DNA of 64,000 nt, from the NCBI GenBank assembly GCA_046351235.1, contig JAXLYV010000001.1:1488001-1552000 (forward strand), read 5' to 3'. Of this stretch, positions 17,907 to 26,699 are shown piece after piece; the first letter of the stretch is position 1, and every line of letters begins with the position of its first letter. A program made the position numbers and the translations under genes. The notes under the pieces were generated by a model, which had not been told where the DNA came from, did not search any database, and was given only the letters and a program-made list of their open reading frames with translations. The stretch is from JBBSAT01 sp046351235 (GTDB lineage: Bacteria > Myxococcota_A > Polyangia > Polyangiales > Sandaracinaceae).

Positions 17907-17995
17907 ACGACCCGCGCCACGCTCCGCGAGCCCACGACCCGCGCCACGCTCCGCGAGCCCACGACCCGCGCCACGCTCCGCGAGCCCACGACCCG
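17907..17995 (-). repeat. 27-bp tandem repeat, 3.3 copies, between sigma and anti-sigma genes
   Basis: Three identical 27-bp units (17907-17933, 17934-17960, 17961-17987) and 8 bases of a fourth. The unit on the + strand begins ACGACCCGCGCCACGC. It occupies the leader of the anti-sigma gene, about 17 bases before its start. The length is a multiple of three, but the anti-sigma ribosome site lies downstream of it. Confidence 0.9.
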
Positions 17996-18068
17996 CTACC
18001 AGCGCCGGACGGGCTCCCCGCTCCGCGGTCGCCGCGGAGAACGAAGCCCGAGGCCGGCGCGGCGACGC

Positions 18069-18731
18069 TCATCCGGCGATCTCCCGCGCGCGCCGATAGG
18101 CATCGAGCGACACGGTCTCGCCGGCATCCTTCGCCGGATCGACGATGCCCATCTCGATCGCTTGCTCGACGAGGCGTCCCTGCATGTGCTTCCGCGCGCG
18201 ATGGAGCCGCGACATCACGGTGCCGATCGGGCAGCCGACGATGTCCGCGATCTCCTTGTACGAGAGCTCCTCGATGTCGGCGAGCACGATCATCAATCGG
18301 TGCTCTTCCGAGAGCTCGTCGAGCGCCTTCTGGATCTCTTGCGAGACCAAGGAGCGCATCGCCGCGTCCTCCGGCTCGGTGAGCGCGCGCATCGCGGCGC
18401 GGCTCATCACGCCGTCGCCCACGGGCTCGGCGTCATCGCCGTCGAGCACCTTCCGCTCGCGCGTGTTGCGACGGTACTTGTTGATGAACGTGTTCGTCAG
18501 GATCCGCAGCAGCCAGGCACGCAGGTTCGTGCCGGGCTCGAAGCGATCGTAGAAGCGATACGCCTTGAGGAACGCGTCCTGGACGAGGTCGTCGGCGTCG
18601 GCGGCCGAGCGCGTCAGCCGCAGAGCGGCGCCGTACAGCGAGTCGAGATAGGGGAGCGCCAGCTCGGCGAACTCCTCCTGATCGAGCCCGGGGCCACGCG
18701 AGGGACCTTCGGGGTTGTCGATTCGCGCCAT
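18069..18731 (-). CDS. ECF-family RNA polymerase sigma factor
   Basis: A 220-residue extracytoplasmic-function sigma factor. Region 2 (about residues 25-95) contains ADADDLVQDAFLKAYRFYD and LRAWLLRILTNTFIN. Region 4 (about 140-200) contains EEHRLMIVLADIEELSYKEI, then GCPIGTVMSRLHRARKHM. There are no extra domains. The ATG at 18731 (MARIDNPEGP) begins 18 residues before region 2; the frame opens further upstream to 18833 without support. The ZAS anti-sigma gene follows 178 bp downstream on the same strand, so the pair probably forms one signalling unit. Confidence 0.93.
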   Translation of the reverse strand: MARIDNPEGPSRGPGLDQEEFAELALPYLDSLYGAALRLTRSAADADDLVQDAFLKAYRFYDRFEPGTNLRAWLLRILTNTFINKYRRNTRERKVLDGDDAEPVGDGVMSRAAMRALTEPEDAAMRSLVSQEIQKALDELSEEHRLMIVLADIEELSYKEIADIVGCPIGTVMSRLHRARKHMQGRLVEQAIEMGIVDPAKDAGETVSLDAYRRAREIAG

Positions 18732-18754
18732 CGTTCGGTCTTTCAGGGCTCGCC

Positions 18755-18770
18755 GCTCTCCGAAGAGAGC
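18755..18770 (-). promoter_or_regulatory. Small inverted repeat in the sigma-factor leader
   Basis: Perfect 6-bp inverted repeat GCTCTC-CGAA-GAGAGC, 24-39 bases upstream of the sigma ATG. It could be a leader hairpin or an operator half-site pair. Confidence 0.3.
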
Positions 18771-18938
18771 AGTCCAAACCGGAGCCCACGGTTCATCGCC
18801 GCGTCCTCCCAACCAGAGAGGCCGGCGTCTCATTCCAAGTTACGCGCGGGGACCGTGTGTCCTTTCAGACGCCTCGCAAGACCCCCGGCTTGGCGGTTCG
18901 CCGGACGGTTAGGTGAGACGATGTAGGATACGGCCGCG

Positions 18939-20246
18939 CTACTGCGGCATTCCTTCGAGCAATGCGGCCGTCATCACCTCGGCGAGGCGGGCGTGGCCGT
19001 CCTCCGTCAGGTGGATGTGATCGGCCTGCGCGAAGGGCGGCTCGCTCGCCACCCACTGCATCATCGCGCCCTCCCCGCCCATGAACGCCCGCAGATCGAA
19101 GAAGCCGCAGCCGTGCGCGAAGGCGACGCGGCGCTCGACGTCGATCACCTCGGAGACGTGCGGGCGCGGGCCCCAGGTGCCGTCCTCGGCCTGGAGCGGC
19201 CGGTCCGAAGGGCCGACGAGCAAGCACGAGGCGCCCGGAGCCAGGCCCTGCAGGCGCTCCACCACGCGGGCGAGGTCGCTCTCGTGGCGCGCGCTCGGGA
19301 CGTTCACGTCCTCGCTCTCGTTGGTGCCGTACGCGAGCACGAACATGTCGGGCCGGCGGCGGCGCACCTCGGCTCGGTAGGTGGCATCGCGCCAGCGCAG
19401 GTGCGATCGCGCGCGCGAGCCGGGGATGCCGAGCGTGTCCACCACGACGCCCGAGCGGTCGCGCTCCATGGCGACGCCGAAGATGCGCACCGGCGCGTCG
19501 TCGAGCACGCGCACCTCGATGCGATGCGCCGCATCCCGCACGCGGAAGCGCGCGTGCCCGGGGCCGAGCTCGCCCTGCGTGTCCACGACGGCGACGGGGC
19601 GATCGTCGATGCGCACCTCGAAGCGACCGCCGTTCGGCTGGCGCAGGAAGCCGACGTCGTACGAGCCGACGTTGCGGGCGCCCCATCGCGCGCCGCGGGT
19701 GTCGAGCGCGCCACGAGCGCCGCGCATCAGCGACTCGACCGCGACCCCCGCGAGGCCGTAGTCCTCACCCTCGCGCATGCGGTCGCCGCGGAGCGTGCGC
19801 CAGGCGCCGTGCCAGGTGATGCGCGCGGTGGTGCTGTCGTAGCCGGGGAACGGCCGCACCGGCAGCACGAAGCCGGGGCCGGCATCGCCGAAGCCCTCCT
19901 GCAGCGCGCGCCGCACGAGGCCGACGTAGCGATCGGGCGCCGTGTGCGAGGCGCCCCACCAGAGGATGCGCGCCTGGCCCTGATGCGAGGCCGCTCGCGC
20001 GAGCGCGGCGTGTAGCGCGTCGAGCGCGTGCCCACTCGGGTCCTCGATCGAGATCGGCACGCCGAGGGTCGGCGCGGCGGTCGGCGGCGCAGGCTCGGGC
20101 TCGCCGCGGATCGCGGCGAAGAGCGCGTCCTGCGCGGCGAAGGTGACGACGAGAAGAGAAGCGACGAAGACGAGAACGCTTCGTCGCGAGGCGCGGAAGC
20201 GAAGCACGTGACGATGTCTCCGAGCCCACTCTAAGAGAAAACGCAC
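18939..20246 (-). CDS. SGNH/GDSL-family hydrolase, membrane-anchored
   Basis: A 435-residue protein with an N-terminal membrane anchor (SVLVFVASLLVVTFAAQ, about residues 23-39) and an extracytoplasmic SGNH hydrolase domain. Block I has Ser100 in ILWWGASHTA. Block III is GTNE near residue 307. Block V DHIHLTEDGH, near 409, supplies the Asp and His. Such enzymes de-acylate polysaccharides, peptidoglycan or lipids; the substrate cannot be told. A GTG start at 20246 has AGGAG 10 bases upstream. Divergent from polA. Confidence 0.85.
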   Translation of the reverse strand: MRFLLEWARRHRHVLRFRASRRSVLVFVASLLVVTFAAQDALFAAIRGEPEPAPPTAAPTLGVPISIEDPSGHALDALHAALARAASHQGQARILWWGASHTAPDRYVGLVRRALQEGFGDAGPGFVLPVRPFPGYDSTTARITWHGAWRTLRGDRMREGEDYGLAGVAVESLMRGARGALDTRGARWGARNVGSYDVGFLRQPNGGRFEVRIDDRPVAVVDTQGELGPGHARFRVRDAAHRIEVRVLDDAPVRIFGVAMERDRSGVVVDTLGIPGSRARSHLRWRDATYRAEVRRRRPDMFVLAYGTNESEDVNVPSARHESDLARVVERLQGLAPGASCLLVGPSDRPLQAEDGTWGPRPHVSEVIDVERRVAFAHGCGFFDLRAFMGGEGAMMQWVASEPPFAQADHIHLTEDGHARLAEVMTAALLEGMPQ

Positions 20247-20290
20247 TCTTCAGCTACTCCTTCGTGAGGGTCACGCGGGAGAACCCGCCA

Positions 20291-23053
20291 GTGAAAGCAG
20301 AGCTTCCCGCCCCCGGCGATCCCCGCACGCTCACCGTGCTCGACCTTTCGGGGTACGTGTTCCGAGCGTTTCATGCGCTCCCCCCGCTCACCTCGACCCG
20401 AGGCGAGCCGACCGGCGCGACGCTCGGCGTCACGATGATGTTGCAGAAGCTCCTGGCCGATCGCCGGCCGGCGCACTTCGCGGTGGCGATCGACTCGAAC
20501 GAGGGCTCGTTCCGCAAGGAGATCTTCCCCGAGTACAAGGCGACGCGGAAGGAGCGCCCGCCCGAGCTCGCGCCGCAGGCCGCGCGCGTGAAGCAGATCT
20601 GCCAGGCCTACGGTCTGTGCTGCCTCGAAGCGCCGGGGTTCGAGGCCGACGACGTGATCGCGACGGTCGTGCGCTACGCGCGGCAGCGCGAGCTGAGCGT
20701 CGTCATCGCGAGCGCCGACAAGGACCTCCTGCAGCTCGTGGGTGGCCCCGTCGTGATGCACGACGCGATGCGCGATCTCGTCTACGGCGTGGACGAGACG
20801 ATCGCCAAGCTCGGCGTGCGCCCCGATCAGGTGCGCGACTACCTCTCGCTCGTCGGGGACAGCTCCGACAACGTGCCGGGCGTGCCGAAGGTCGGGCCGA
20901 AGACCGCCGTCGAGCTGCTGGGCCAGTATGGCGACCTCGACACGATCCTCGCGAAGGCGAGCGAGGTGAAGAAGCCCGCGCTGCGTGCGACGCTCGAGAA
21001 CAACCGCGCGCTCGCCGAGCTCTCGCGGCGGCTCGTGTCGCTCCGCGAGGACGTGCCGGTGCCCCTCGAGATGGAGAAGCTCACGCCCGGCACGCCGGAC
21101 GTGGCCGCGCTCCGCGCGATGTTCCACGAGCTCGAGCTCGATCGTCCGCTCACCGAGCTCGATCGCCGCTTCGGCGCCGCGCCGGCGCGCAAGGTGGAGG
21201 TGCCCATCCCGCGCGCGCCCAAGCCCGAGGCGCTTCCGCCCGTCGCGGCGACGATCGTCTCCAAGCAGTCGCAGCTCGAGTCGGTGCTGACCGAAGCGTC
21301 GGCGAGCGCCGCGATGGCGATGGAGACGCTGCTCGACGACAGCGACGCGCGCCGCTCACCGCTCGTCGGCATCGCGCTCGCGTGGCGCGAGGGCGCGGCC
21401 TACGTGCCGCTGGGCCACGTATATCTGGGGCGGCCCGATCAGATGCCCGCCGAGCTCGCGCTGTGGACGATCCAGGGCGCGATCGAGCACCGGCGCACGC
21501 CGCTCTTCGTGCACGACGAGAAGCGCGAGACGCTGATCTGGCACCGCCACGGGATCGAGCTCGCGTTCGGCCCCGGCGACGTGGACACGATGCTGGCGAG
21601 CTACCTGCTCCGCGCCGACGAGCACGCGCACACGGTCGAGGACGTCGCGCGGACCGAGGTCGGCGTCACGCTCGATCCGGTCGCGAGCGTGATCCCGAAG
21701 GGCCCGCGCGGCAGCAAGGGACGCCTCTCGGACGCCGACGTCGAGAAGATCGCGGCGTGGGGCTGCGCGCGCGTGCGGGCGCTCTTGCCGGCCGGCATCG
21801 CCGAGGCCCAGGCGCTGCACGACGACGCGCTCCTCGGCGAGGTGTATCGCGAGCTCGAGCAGCCCCTCGCGCGCGTGCTCGTGAAGCTCGAGGAGACGGG
21901 GGTGCGCGTCGATCCGGCCGCGCTCGCGCGCACGAGCCGCGAGTACGACGTGCGCATCGCCGCGCTCGAGACGAAGTGCGCCGAGATCGTGGGCCACCCC
22001 GTGCAGCTCGCCTCGCCGCGCGCGCTCGAGGCGCTGCTCTTCGACGAGCTCGGCCTGCCGGCGCGCAAGCGCACGAAGACGGCGCGCTCGACCGACGCCG
22101 AGGTGCTCGAAGAGCTGACGGAGCTGCATCCGCTGCCGAAGGTCGTGCTCGAGTGGCGACAGCTGACGAAGCTGAAGAGCACGTACCTCGACGCCCTCCC
22201 CGCCGCGATCGATCCGAAGACGGGCCGCGTGCACACGCGCTTCAACCAGGCCGTGGCGGCCACGGGCCGGCTCTCGTCGAGCGAGCCGAACCTACAGAAC
22301 ATCCCCATCCGCACCGAGGAAGGGCGCCTCATCCGCGAGGCCTTCCTCGCGGCCGAGGGCTTCTCGATCCTGTCGGCCGACTACTCGCAGATCGAGCTGC
22401 GCCTGCTCGCGCATCTCTCCGGCGATCCGGATCTCTGCGAGGCGTTCAGCACGAACACGGACGTCCACGTGCGAACGGCGACGGCGATCTTCGGCGTGCC
22501 TCCCGAACAGGTCACCAAGGACCAGCGCGCGCAGGCGAAGACCGTGAACTTCGCCGTCATCTACGGGCAGACCGAGACCGCGCTCGCGCGGAACCTGGGC
22601 ATCGAGCAGAAAGAAGCGCGCCGCTACATCCAGGCCTTCTTCCAGCGCTACGCCGGCGTCTCGCGCTACCTCGGGGATCTGGTCGAGGACGCCCGCCGCA
22701 CGGGCTTCGTGCGCACGATGGCGGGGCGCAAGCGCGCCATCGGCGGGATCGAGAGCACGAACCGCACGGAGCGCTGGGCCGCCGAGCGCGTCGCGCGCAA
22801 CACCCCGATCCAGGGCACCGCCGCCGACATCCTCAAGCGCGCGATGGTGGACCTCGACCGCGCGCTCACGGGCCGGAAGCTCGCGAGCCGGATGATCCTG
22901 ACGGTGCACGACGAGCTCGTGCTCGAGGTGCACGACGCGGAAAGAGACGTGGTCCCGACGCTGGTGCGCGAGACGATGGAGCGCGCCGCGCAGCTGAAGG
23001 TGCCGCTGCTCGTCGAGACCGGCATGGGGCCGAGCTGGGGGGCCGCACATTGA
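20291..23053 (+). CDS. polA: DNA polymerase I
   Basis: A 920-residue repair/replication polymerase. The N-terminal 5'-3' exonuclease domain (about residues 10-290) has VLDLSGYVFRAFHALPP, DSNEGSFRKEIFPEYKATRK and GDSSDNVPGVPKVGPKTA. The polymerase domain carries motif A SADYSQIELRLLAHLSGD (near 697), motif B KTVNFAVIYGQ and motif C MILTVHDELVLEV (near 870). The middle 3'-5' exonuclease domain is degenerate: only ME-T remains of motif I and the Asp residues of motifs II and III are not evident. The GTG at 20291 is preferred to one at 20264 because GGGAGA lies 8 bases upstream. Confidence 0.95.
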   Translation: MKAELPAPGDPRTLTVLDLSGYVFRAFHALPPLTSTRGEPTGATLGVTMMLQKLLADRRPAHFAVAIDSNEGSFRKEIFPEYKATRKERPPELAPQAARVKQICQAYGLCCLEAPGFEADDVIATVVRYARQRELSVVIASADKDLLQLVGGPVVMHDAMRDLVYGVDETIAKLGVRPDQVRDYLSLVGDSSDNVPGVPKVGPKTAVELLGQYGDLDTILAKASEVKKPALRATLENNRALAELSRRLVSLREDVPVPLEMEKLTPGTPDVAALRAMFHELELDRPLTELDRRFGAAPARKVEVPIPRAPKPEALPPVAATIVSKQSQLESVLTEASASAAMAMETLLDDSDARRSPLVGIALAWREGAAYVPLGHVYLGRPDQMPAELALWTIQGAIEHRRTPLFVHDEKRETLIWHRHGIELAFGPGDVDTMLASYLLRADEHAHTVEDVARTEVGVTLDPVASVIPKGPRGSKGRLSDADVEKIAAWGCARVRALLPAGIAEAQALHDDALLGEVYRELEQPLARVLVKLEETGVRVDPAALARTSREYDVRIAALETKCAEIVGHPVQLASPRALEALLFDELGLPARKRTKTARSTDAEVLEELTELHPLPKVVLEWRQLTKLKSTYLDALPAAIDPKTGRVHTRFNQAVAATGRLSSSEPNLQNIPIRTEEGRLIREAFLAAEGFSILSADYSQIELRLLAHLSGDPDLCEAFSTNTDVHVRTATAIFGVPPEQVTKDQRAQAKTVNFAVIYGQTETALARNLGIEQKEARRYIQAFFQRYAGVSRYLGDLVEDARRTGFVRTMAGRKRAIGGIESTNRTERWAAERVARNTPIQGTAADILKRAMVDLDRALTGRKLASRMILTVHDELVLEVHDAERDVVPTLVRETMERAAQLKVPLLVETGMGPSWGAAH

Positions 23054-23119
23054 TCTCGTGCGCCCCGCGCGCCGTTCGACCGAGGACGCTCGCCTCGCGA
23101 TAAGCTCTCCGGCAAGACG

Positions 23120-23926
23120 ATGCTGATCGAGACTCGGCGCTGTGGGCGCCTCTTCGCCGTGCGACGCGGCGCCACGCGTGGCCTGCCGCTCGTGTTCTGG
23201 CCCTCGCTGCTCACGAGCGGCGGGATGTGGGAGGGCGTCGCGCGCGAGCTCGAGGATCGGCACCCCGTCGTGGTGATCGATCCGCCCGGGCACGGCCGGA
23301 GCAACCCGACGACGGCGCCCTACTCCATGGACGACTCGGTCGAGGCCGGGCTCGCGGTGCTCGATGCGCTGGGCCTCGAGCGCTGCGTGTGGCTCGGCCT
23401 CTCGTGGGGCGGGATGATCGGCATGCGCCTCGCGCTGCGCGCGCCCGACCGGCTCGTGGGGCTCGCGCTCTTCGACACCAACGCGCGCGCCGAGTCGCGG
23501 CGCAAGCTGCCCTCGTACTTCGCGATGGCGACCATCGCGCGGCGCATCGGCGCGACGCCGCTCATCCTGCGGCGGCTGCCGGCGATCTATCTCTCGGAGA
23601 AGACGCGACGCGAGCAGCCGATCCTCGTCGAGACGTTCCTCGAGCACGTCGCCTCGATGAAGCCCGCGTCCGTGGGCCACGCCGTCGATGCGGTGATCTT
23701 CACGCGCAAGGACCTCCGACCGCGCCTTCCCGAGATCCGCGTGCCCACGCTGGTGGTGGTCGGCGACGACGACGTCGCGACCCCGCTCGACCGCTCGGAA
23801 GAGATCGCGCGCGCGATCCCCGGCGCGACGCTGCGCCGCATCGCCGACGCGGGGCATCTCTCGGCATGGGAGCGCCCCGACGCGGCGCTGAGGCATCTCG
23901 AGCCCTGGCTCGACGGGCTGCGATGA
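23120..23926 (+). CDS. Alpha/beta-fold hydrolase
   Basis: A 268-residue cytosolic alpha/beta hydrolase. The nucleophile elbow is GLSWGGMIG with Ser95. The oxyanion region resembles FWPSLLTSGGMW, and DPPGHGRS is the strand-4 signature. The acid lies in VVVGDDDVATP (near 217) and the His in AGHLSAWE (near 246). The layout matches the 3-oxoadipate-enol-lactonase/BioH-like branch, but no neighbouring pathway supports a substrate. Its stop overlaps the next start (ATGA), so it is coupled to the small lipoprotein downstream. Confidence 0.86.
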   Translation: MLIETRRCGRLFAVRRGATRGLPLVFWPSLLTSGGMWEGVARELEDRHPVVVIDPPGHGRSNPTTAPYSMDDSVEAGLAVLDALGLERCVWLGLSWGGMIGMRLALRAPDRLVGLALFDTNARAESRRKLPSYFAMATIARRIGATPLILRRLPAIYLSEKTRREQPILVETFLEHVASMKPASVGHAVDAVIFTRKDLRPRLPEIRVPTLVVVGDDDVATPLDRSEEIARAIPGATLRRIADAGHLSAWERPDAALRHLEPWLDGLR

Positions 23927-24396
23927 GCGCCCGACGCACGAACGGGACGCCGGTCGCGCTGGCGCTGGCGCTCGGCGCATGCACGGCGGCCGGCCCGACC
24001 GCGAGCCTCGACGGCGCGCTCCTCGACGCCGGCGACGCCGCCGCGATCCTCGACACGGGCCCGGCTGGTGACGCGGGAAGTTGCAGCCCCGCGATGCTCG
24101 AGGCGACGTGCTCGTTTCGTACGGCGACGAGGCAGTGCGAGATCGCGTGCGACCTCCCGACGGACTGCGGCTTCCGCGCGCACGTCCACTGGACCGACGG
24201 GTTCTGCTGCGACCCCATCGACGACGGCGAAGGCGACGAGGACTACGTCGACTGTCGTTGTGAGAACGGCCTCGCGCGCTGCTATCCGCAGTACGTCCCG
24301 CCGCTCGCTCCCCGCACCATCCCGCGCACCACGTGCGAGTGCTTTCCCGCGAGCGACGCCGGGGCGGACGCGGGCACGAGCGACGCAGGTATCTGA
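23923..24396 (+). CDS. Small Cys-containing lipoprotein
   Basis: A 157-residue predicted lipoprotein: MSARRTNGTPVALALALGAC gives a signal peptide with Cys20. An Asp/Ala/Gly linker leads to a domain with about ten Cys (CSPAMLEATC, CEIACDLPTDC, FCCDPIDDGEGDEDYVDC, CYPQYV, CECF). The tail again is Asp-Ala-Gly repeats ending TSDAGI. It overlaps the preceding hydrolase gene by 4 bases. Not recognised beyond the lipoprotein class; it should be exported and disulfide-bonded. Confidence 0.75.
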   Translation: MSARRTNGTPVALALALGACTAAGPTASLDGALLDAGDAAAILDTGPAGDAGSCSPAMLEATCSFRTATRQCEIACDLPTDCGFRAHVHWTDGFCCDPIDDGEGDEDYVDCRCENGLARCYPQYVPPLAPRTIPRTTCECFPASDAGADAGTSDAGI

Positions 24397-24405
24397 GGCG
24401 CGCGC

Positions 24406-25053
24406 TCAGCGGCTGATCGGCGGCGAGACGAGCGACTCCCCCGTGTGCCACAGCACCTCTTTCCAGATCGGGCGATCGCCGAGCACCACGCCGCCGCGCG
24501 CGATCGCGTCGATCACCGCCGGAAGGAGCGTGTGCTCGTGGACCTGGATGCGCGCGTGCAGCGTCTTGGCGTCGTCACCGGGCAGCACCGGCACCGCGGC
24601 CTGCGCGAGGATCGGCCCGGTGTCGACGCCCGCGTCGACGAGGTGCACCGTACAGCCGGCGATGCGCACGCCCTTCGCGATCGCCTCCTCGGCGCCGTGC
24701 GCACCCGGGAACGACGGCAAGAGCGCGGGGTGCACGTTCACGATGCGATTCGGAAAGCGCTCGAGCATCGCCTTGCCGACGATGCGCATGAACCCGGCGA
24801 GCACGACGAGCTGCGCCTCCGAGGCCCCGACGCGCGCCGCGAGCGCCGCGTCCCACGCCTCGCGGCTCTCGTGGGCCTTCGGGCTCACGACCGCGGTGGG
24901 GATCTCGCGCTCGGCGGCGAACGCGAGCGCGGGCGCGCCCTCCTTGTCGGAGACGACGAGCACGATCTCGGCGGCGCACTTGCCGGCCTCGATGGCGCTC
25001 GCGATGGCGCGGAGATTGGACCCGGTCCCCGAGACGAGCACGGCGATCTTCAT
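24406..25053 (-). CDS. purN: Phosphoribosylglycinamide formyltransferase 1 (GART)
   Basis: Third step of purine synthesis: transfers a formyl group from 10-formyl-tetrahydrofolate to GAR. 215 residues. It begins MKIAVLVSGTGSNLRAI with the phosphate-binding VSGTGSN. It has the active-site Asn/His region NRIVNVHPALLPSFPGAHG (near 100-118) and VDAGVDTGPILAQAAV with the catalytic Asp (near 137). The ATG at 25053 follows a TATGTC hexamer by 6 bases, as in other leaderless-looking genes here. Confidence 0.96.
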   Translation of the reverse strand: MKIAVLVSGTGSNLRAIASAIEAGKCAAEIVLVVSDKEGAPALAFAAEREIPTAVVSPKAHESREAWDAALAARVGASEAQLVVLAGFMRIVGKAMLERFPNRIVNVHPALLPSFPGAHGAEEAIAKGVRIAGCTVHLVDAGVDTGPILAQAAVPVLPGDDAKTLHARIQVHEHTLLPAVIDAIARGGVVLGDRPIWKEVLWHTGESLVSPPISR

Positions 25054-25059
25054 GCCCGG

Positions 25060-25065
25060 GACATA
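25060..25065 (-). promoter_or_regulatory. Candidate -10 (TATGTC) for purN
   Basis: On the minus strand TATGTC ends 6 bases before the ATG at 25053. No -35 match. Confidence 0.35.
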
Positions 25066-25106
25066 GCGCGTTTCCACGGGCGCGGAGCCGCGCGCCACGC
25101 GGCACC

Positions 25107-26699
25107 TCACGGCCAGGAGACGCGCGCGAAGTACGGGTCCGGCGTCACGAAGAGACTTCTCCGACCGAGCTGACCGACGTCGTTCTTGCCGCGGCAGTAG
25201 ACCTCGCCCGCGTCGGTGACCGCGCAGACGGCCTCCTGGTGGACGAGCGCCTGCACGACCCGCCCCGTGATCCCATCGGTGTCGATGCGGTGGAAGCTCG
25301 TGTCGCTCGTCGCGGGCGTCGTTCCCCAGGCCCACAGCGCGCCGCCCTCGGTCCACGCGACGCCGCCCAGCTGATCGAGTGCGAGCCCCACCCAGCGATC
25401 GCCGGACGGCGTCGTGAGCCAGGCGGGCGACTCGACGCACTGGCCCGAGGAGCCACCGGTGCACGCGACGGTCGTGAACGGCCCGCCCCCGAAGCGATCG
25501 CCGTAGCTGGGATCGCCCCAGCATCCGATCCGGCCATCCTGCTGCGCGGGGTCGTCGAAGAGGGCACACGTCCCGCCCGCCGTCGTGGAGAGAGCGCGCG
25601 CCGCGAGCGGGAACGCGTTCACCACCGCCTGGAGCGCGTCGTCGCCGCCTCCGGGGCTCGGCCCGCCCAGCTCGCGCGAGGCGTTCTCGCCCACACCGAT
25701 CACGGCCCCCGCCGACGTGATCGCGAGCGTGTGGTCGAACGCCATCGACACGGCGCGGACGTCGGCGAGCTCCGTGGCGCGCACGGCCGCGGCGGACGCA
25801 TCCGTCGACGCTCCGTTCCCGAGCGCGCCCGCCGCGCCCGCGCCGATGCAGTAGAGCGCCCCGTCGTCGCGCAGCGCGCAGAGTCGATCGCGCGCGCCCT
25901 CGATGTCGACGACGTGATCGAGCGCCCCACCGCCTTCGATCGTGAGCGCGACCGGGACCGGCGCGCCGTAGTTCACGGGCGCGGCGTACCCGCCCCAGCA
26001 CCACACGCGGCCGCCCGTGCGCACCGCGCACGTGAACCCCTCGCCGCCCGCGAGGTCGGTCGCGTCGGCGATGGGTGCTTGCCCGGTCTCGTCCATCGCG
26101 CGCACCGGCACCGGCGCGCAGCCGCAGGCGCCGAGAGCCACTCCCGGCGCGCTGCACTGGCTCCCGTCGCAGCGCCCCCAGCAGTAGACGGAGCCGCCGC
26201 GCGTGCGCGCGCAGATCGTCCCGTAGCCCGAGGCGATCTGCGCGACCGGATCGCACGACGGCCCCGCGCACGTCGGGCCCGCGTCCACGCGCGACGCATC
26301 GCCGGCATCGGCCGCGCCCGCGTCGGCGGGCGCGCCCGCATCGGGTCGGACGTTGACGCAGGAGCCAGCGACGCAGCTCCCGTCGGGGCAGGCGACGATG
26401 CGATCACACGCGTTCACGCACTCGCCGTTCACGCACGCGAAGCCGTCGGCGCAGGCGCCGGTGTCGCATCGATCGATCGCACCCAGCGAGCAGACGCCGA
26501 CGCCACTCTCGGGCTCGACGAGGCACCGGTCGGTGGGCCCGCAGTCACGGCTGGCTCGGCACTGCTCCCGGCAACGGCCGAGCGCGCAGACGCCCGGCGC
26601 GCCGCACTCGCTGGTTCTCGTGCACGGGCTGCCGCTGGGCGCGCTGGACTGGCAGCCGAGCGCGGCGAGGGCCATCAGGAGCAGCGCCGTCCTTCTCAT
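25107..26699 (-). CDS. RCC1-like repeat lipoprotein (paralog 2 of tandem pair)
   Basis: A 530-residue predicted lipoprotein: MRRTALLLMALAALGC, Cys16. A Cys-rich N-terminal part (about residues 20-115) has units such as CTRTSECGAPGVCALGRC. An Asp/Ala linker follows, then RCC1-type beta-propeller blades marked by GGSVYCWG, TGGRVWCWG, DGALYCIG, EGGALWAWG and GEVYCRGKND. It is closely related to the next gene upstream and to the gene at 39380-41146. Its start overlaps the stop of the upstream paralog by 4 bases, so both are made from one message. Confidence 0.85.
   Translation of the reverse strand: MRRTALLLMALAALGCQSSAPSGSPCTRTSECGAPGVCALGRCREQCRASRDCGPTDRCLVEPESGVGVCSLGAIDRCDTGACADGFACVNGECVNACDRIVACPDGSCVAGSCVNVRPDAGAPADAGAADAGDASRVDAGPTCAGPSCDPVAQIASGYGTICARTRGGSVYCWGRCDGSQCSAPGVALGACGCAPVPVRAMDETGQAPIADATDLAGGEGFTCAVRTGGRVWCWGGYAAPVNYGAPVPVALTIEGGGALDHVVDIEGARDRLCALRDDGALYCIGAGAAGALGNGASTDASAAAVRATELADVRAVSMAFDHTLAITSAGAVIGVGENASRELGGPSPGGGDDALQAVVNAFPLAARALSTTAGGTCALFDDPAQQDGRIGCWGDPSYGDRFGGGPFTTVACTGGSSGQCVESPAWLTTPSGDRWVGLALDQLGGVAWTEGGALWAWGTTPATSDTSFHRIDTDGITGRVVQALVHQEAVCAVTDAGEVYCRGKNDVGQLGRRSLFVTPDPYFARVSWP

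Noticed and set aside
17891..17989. N-terminal extension of the anti-sigma factor made of repeated GSRSVARVV
   Set aside because: A GGAGG ribosome site sits downstream of the repeat at the ATG of 17890, and ZAS proteins start close to this point.
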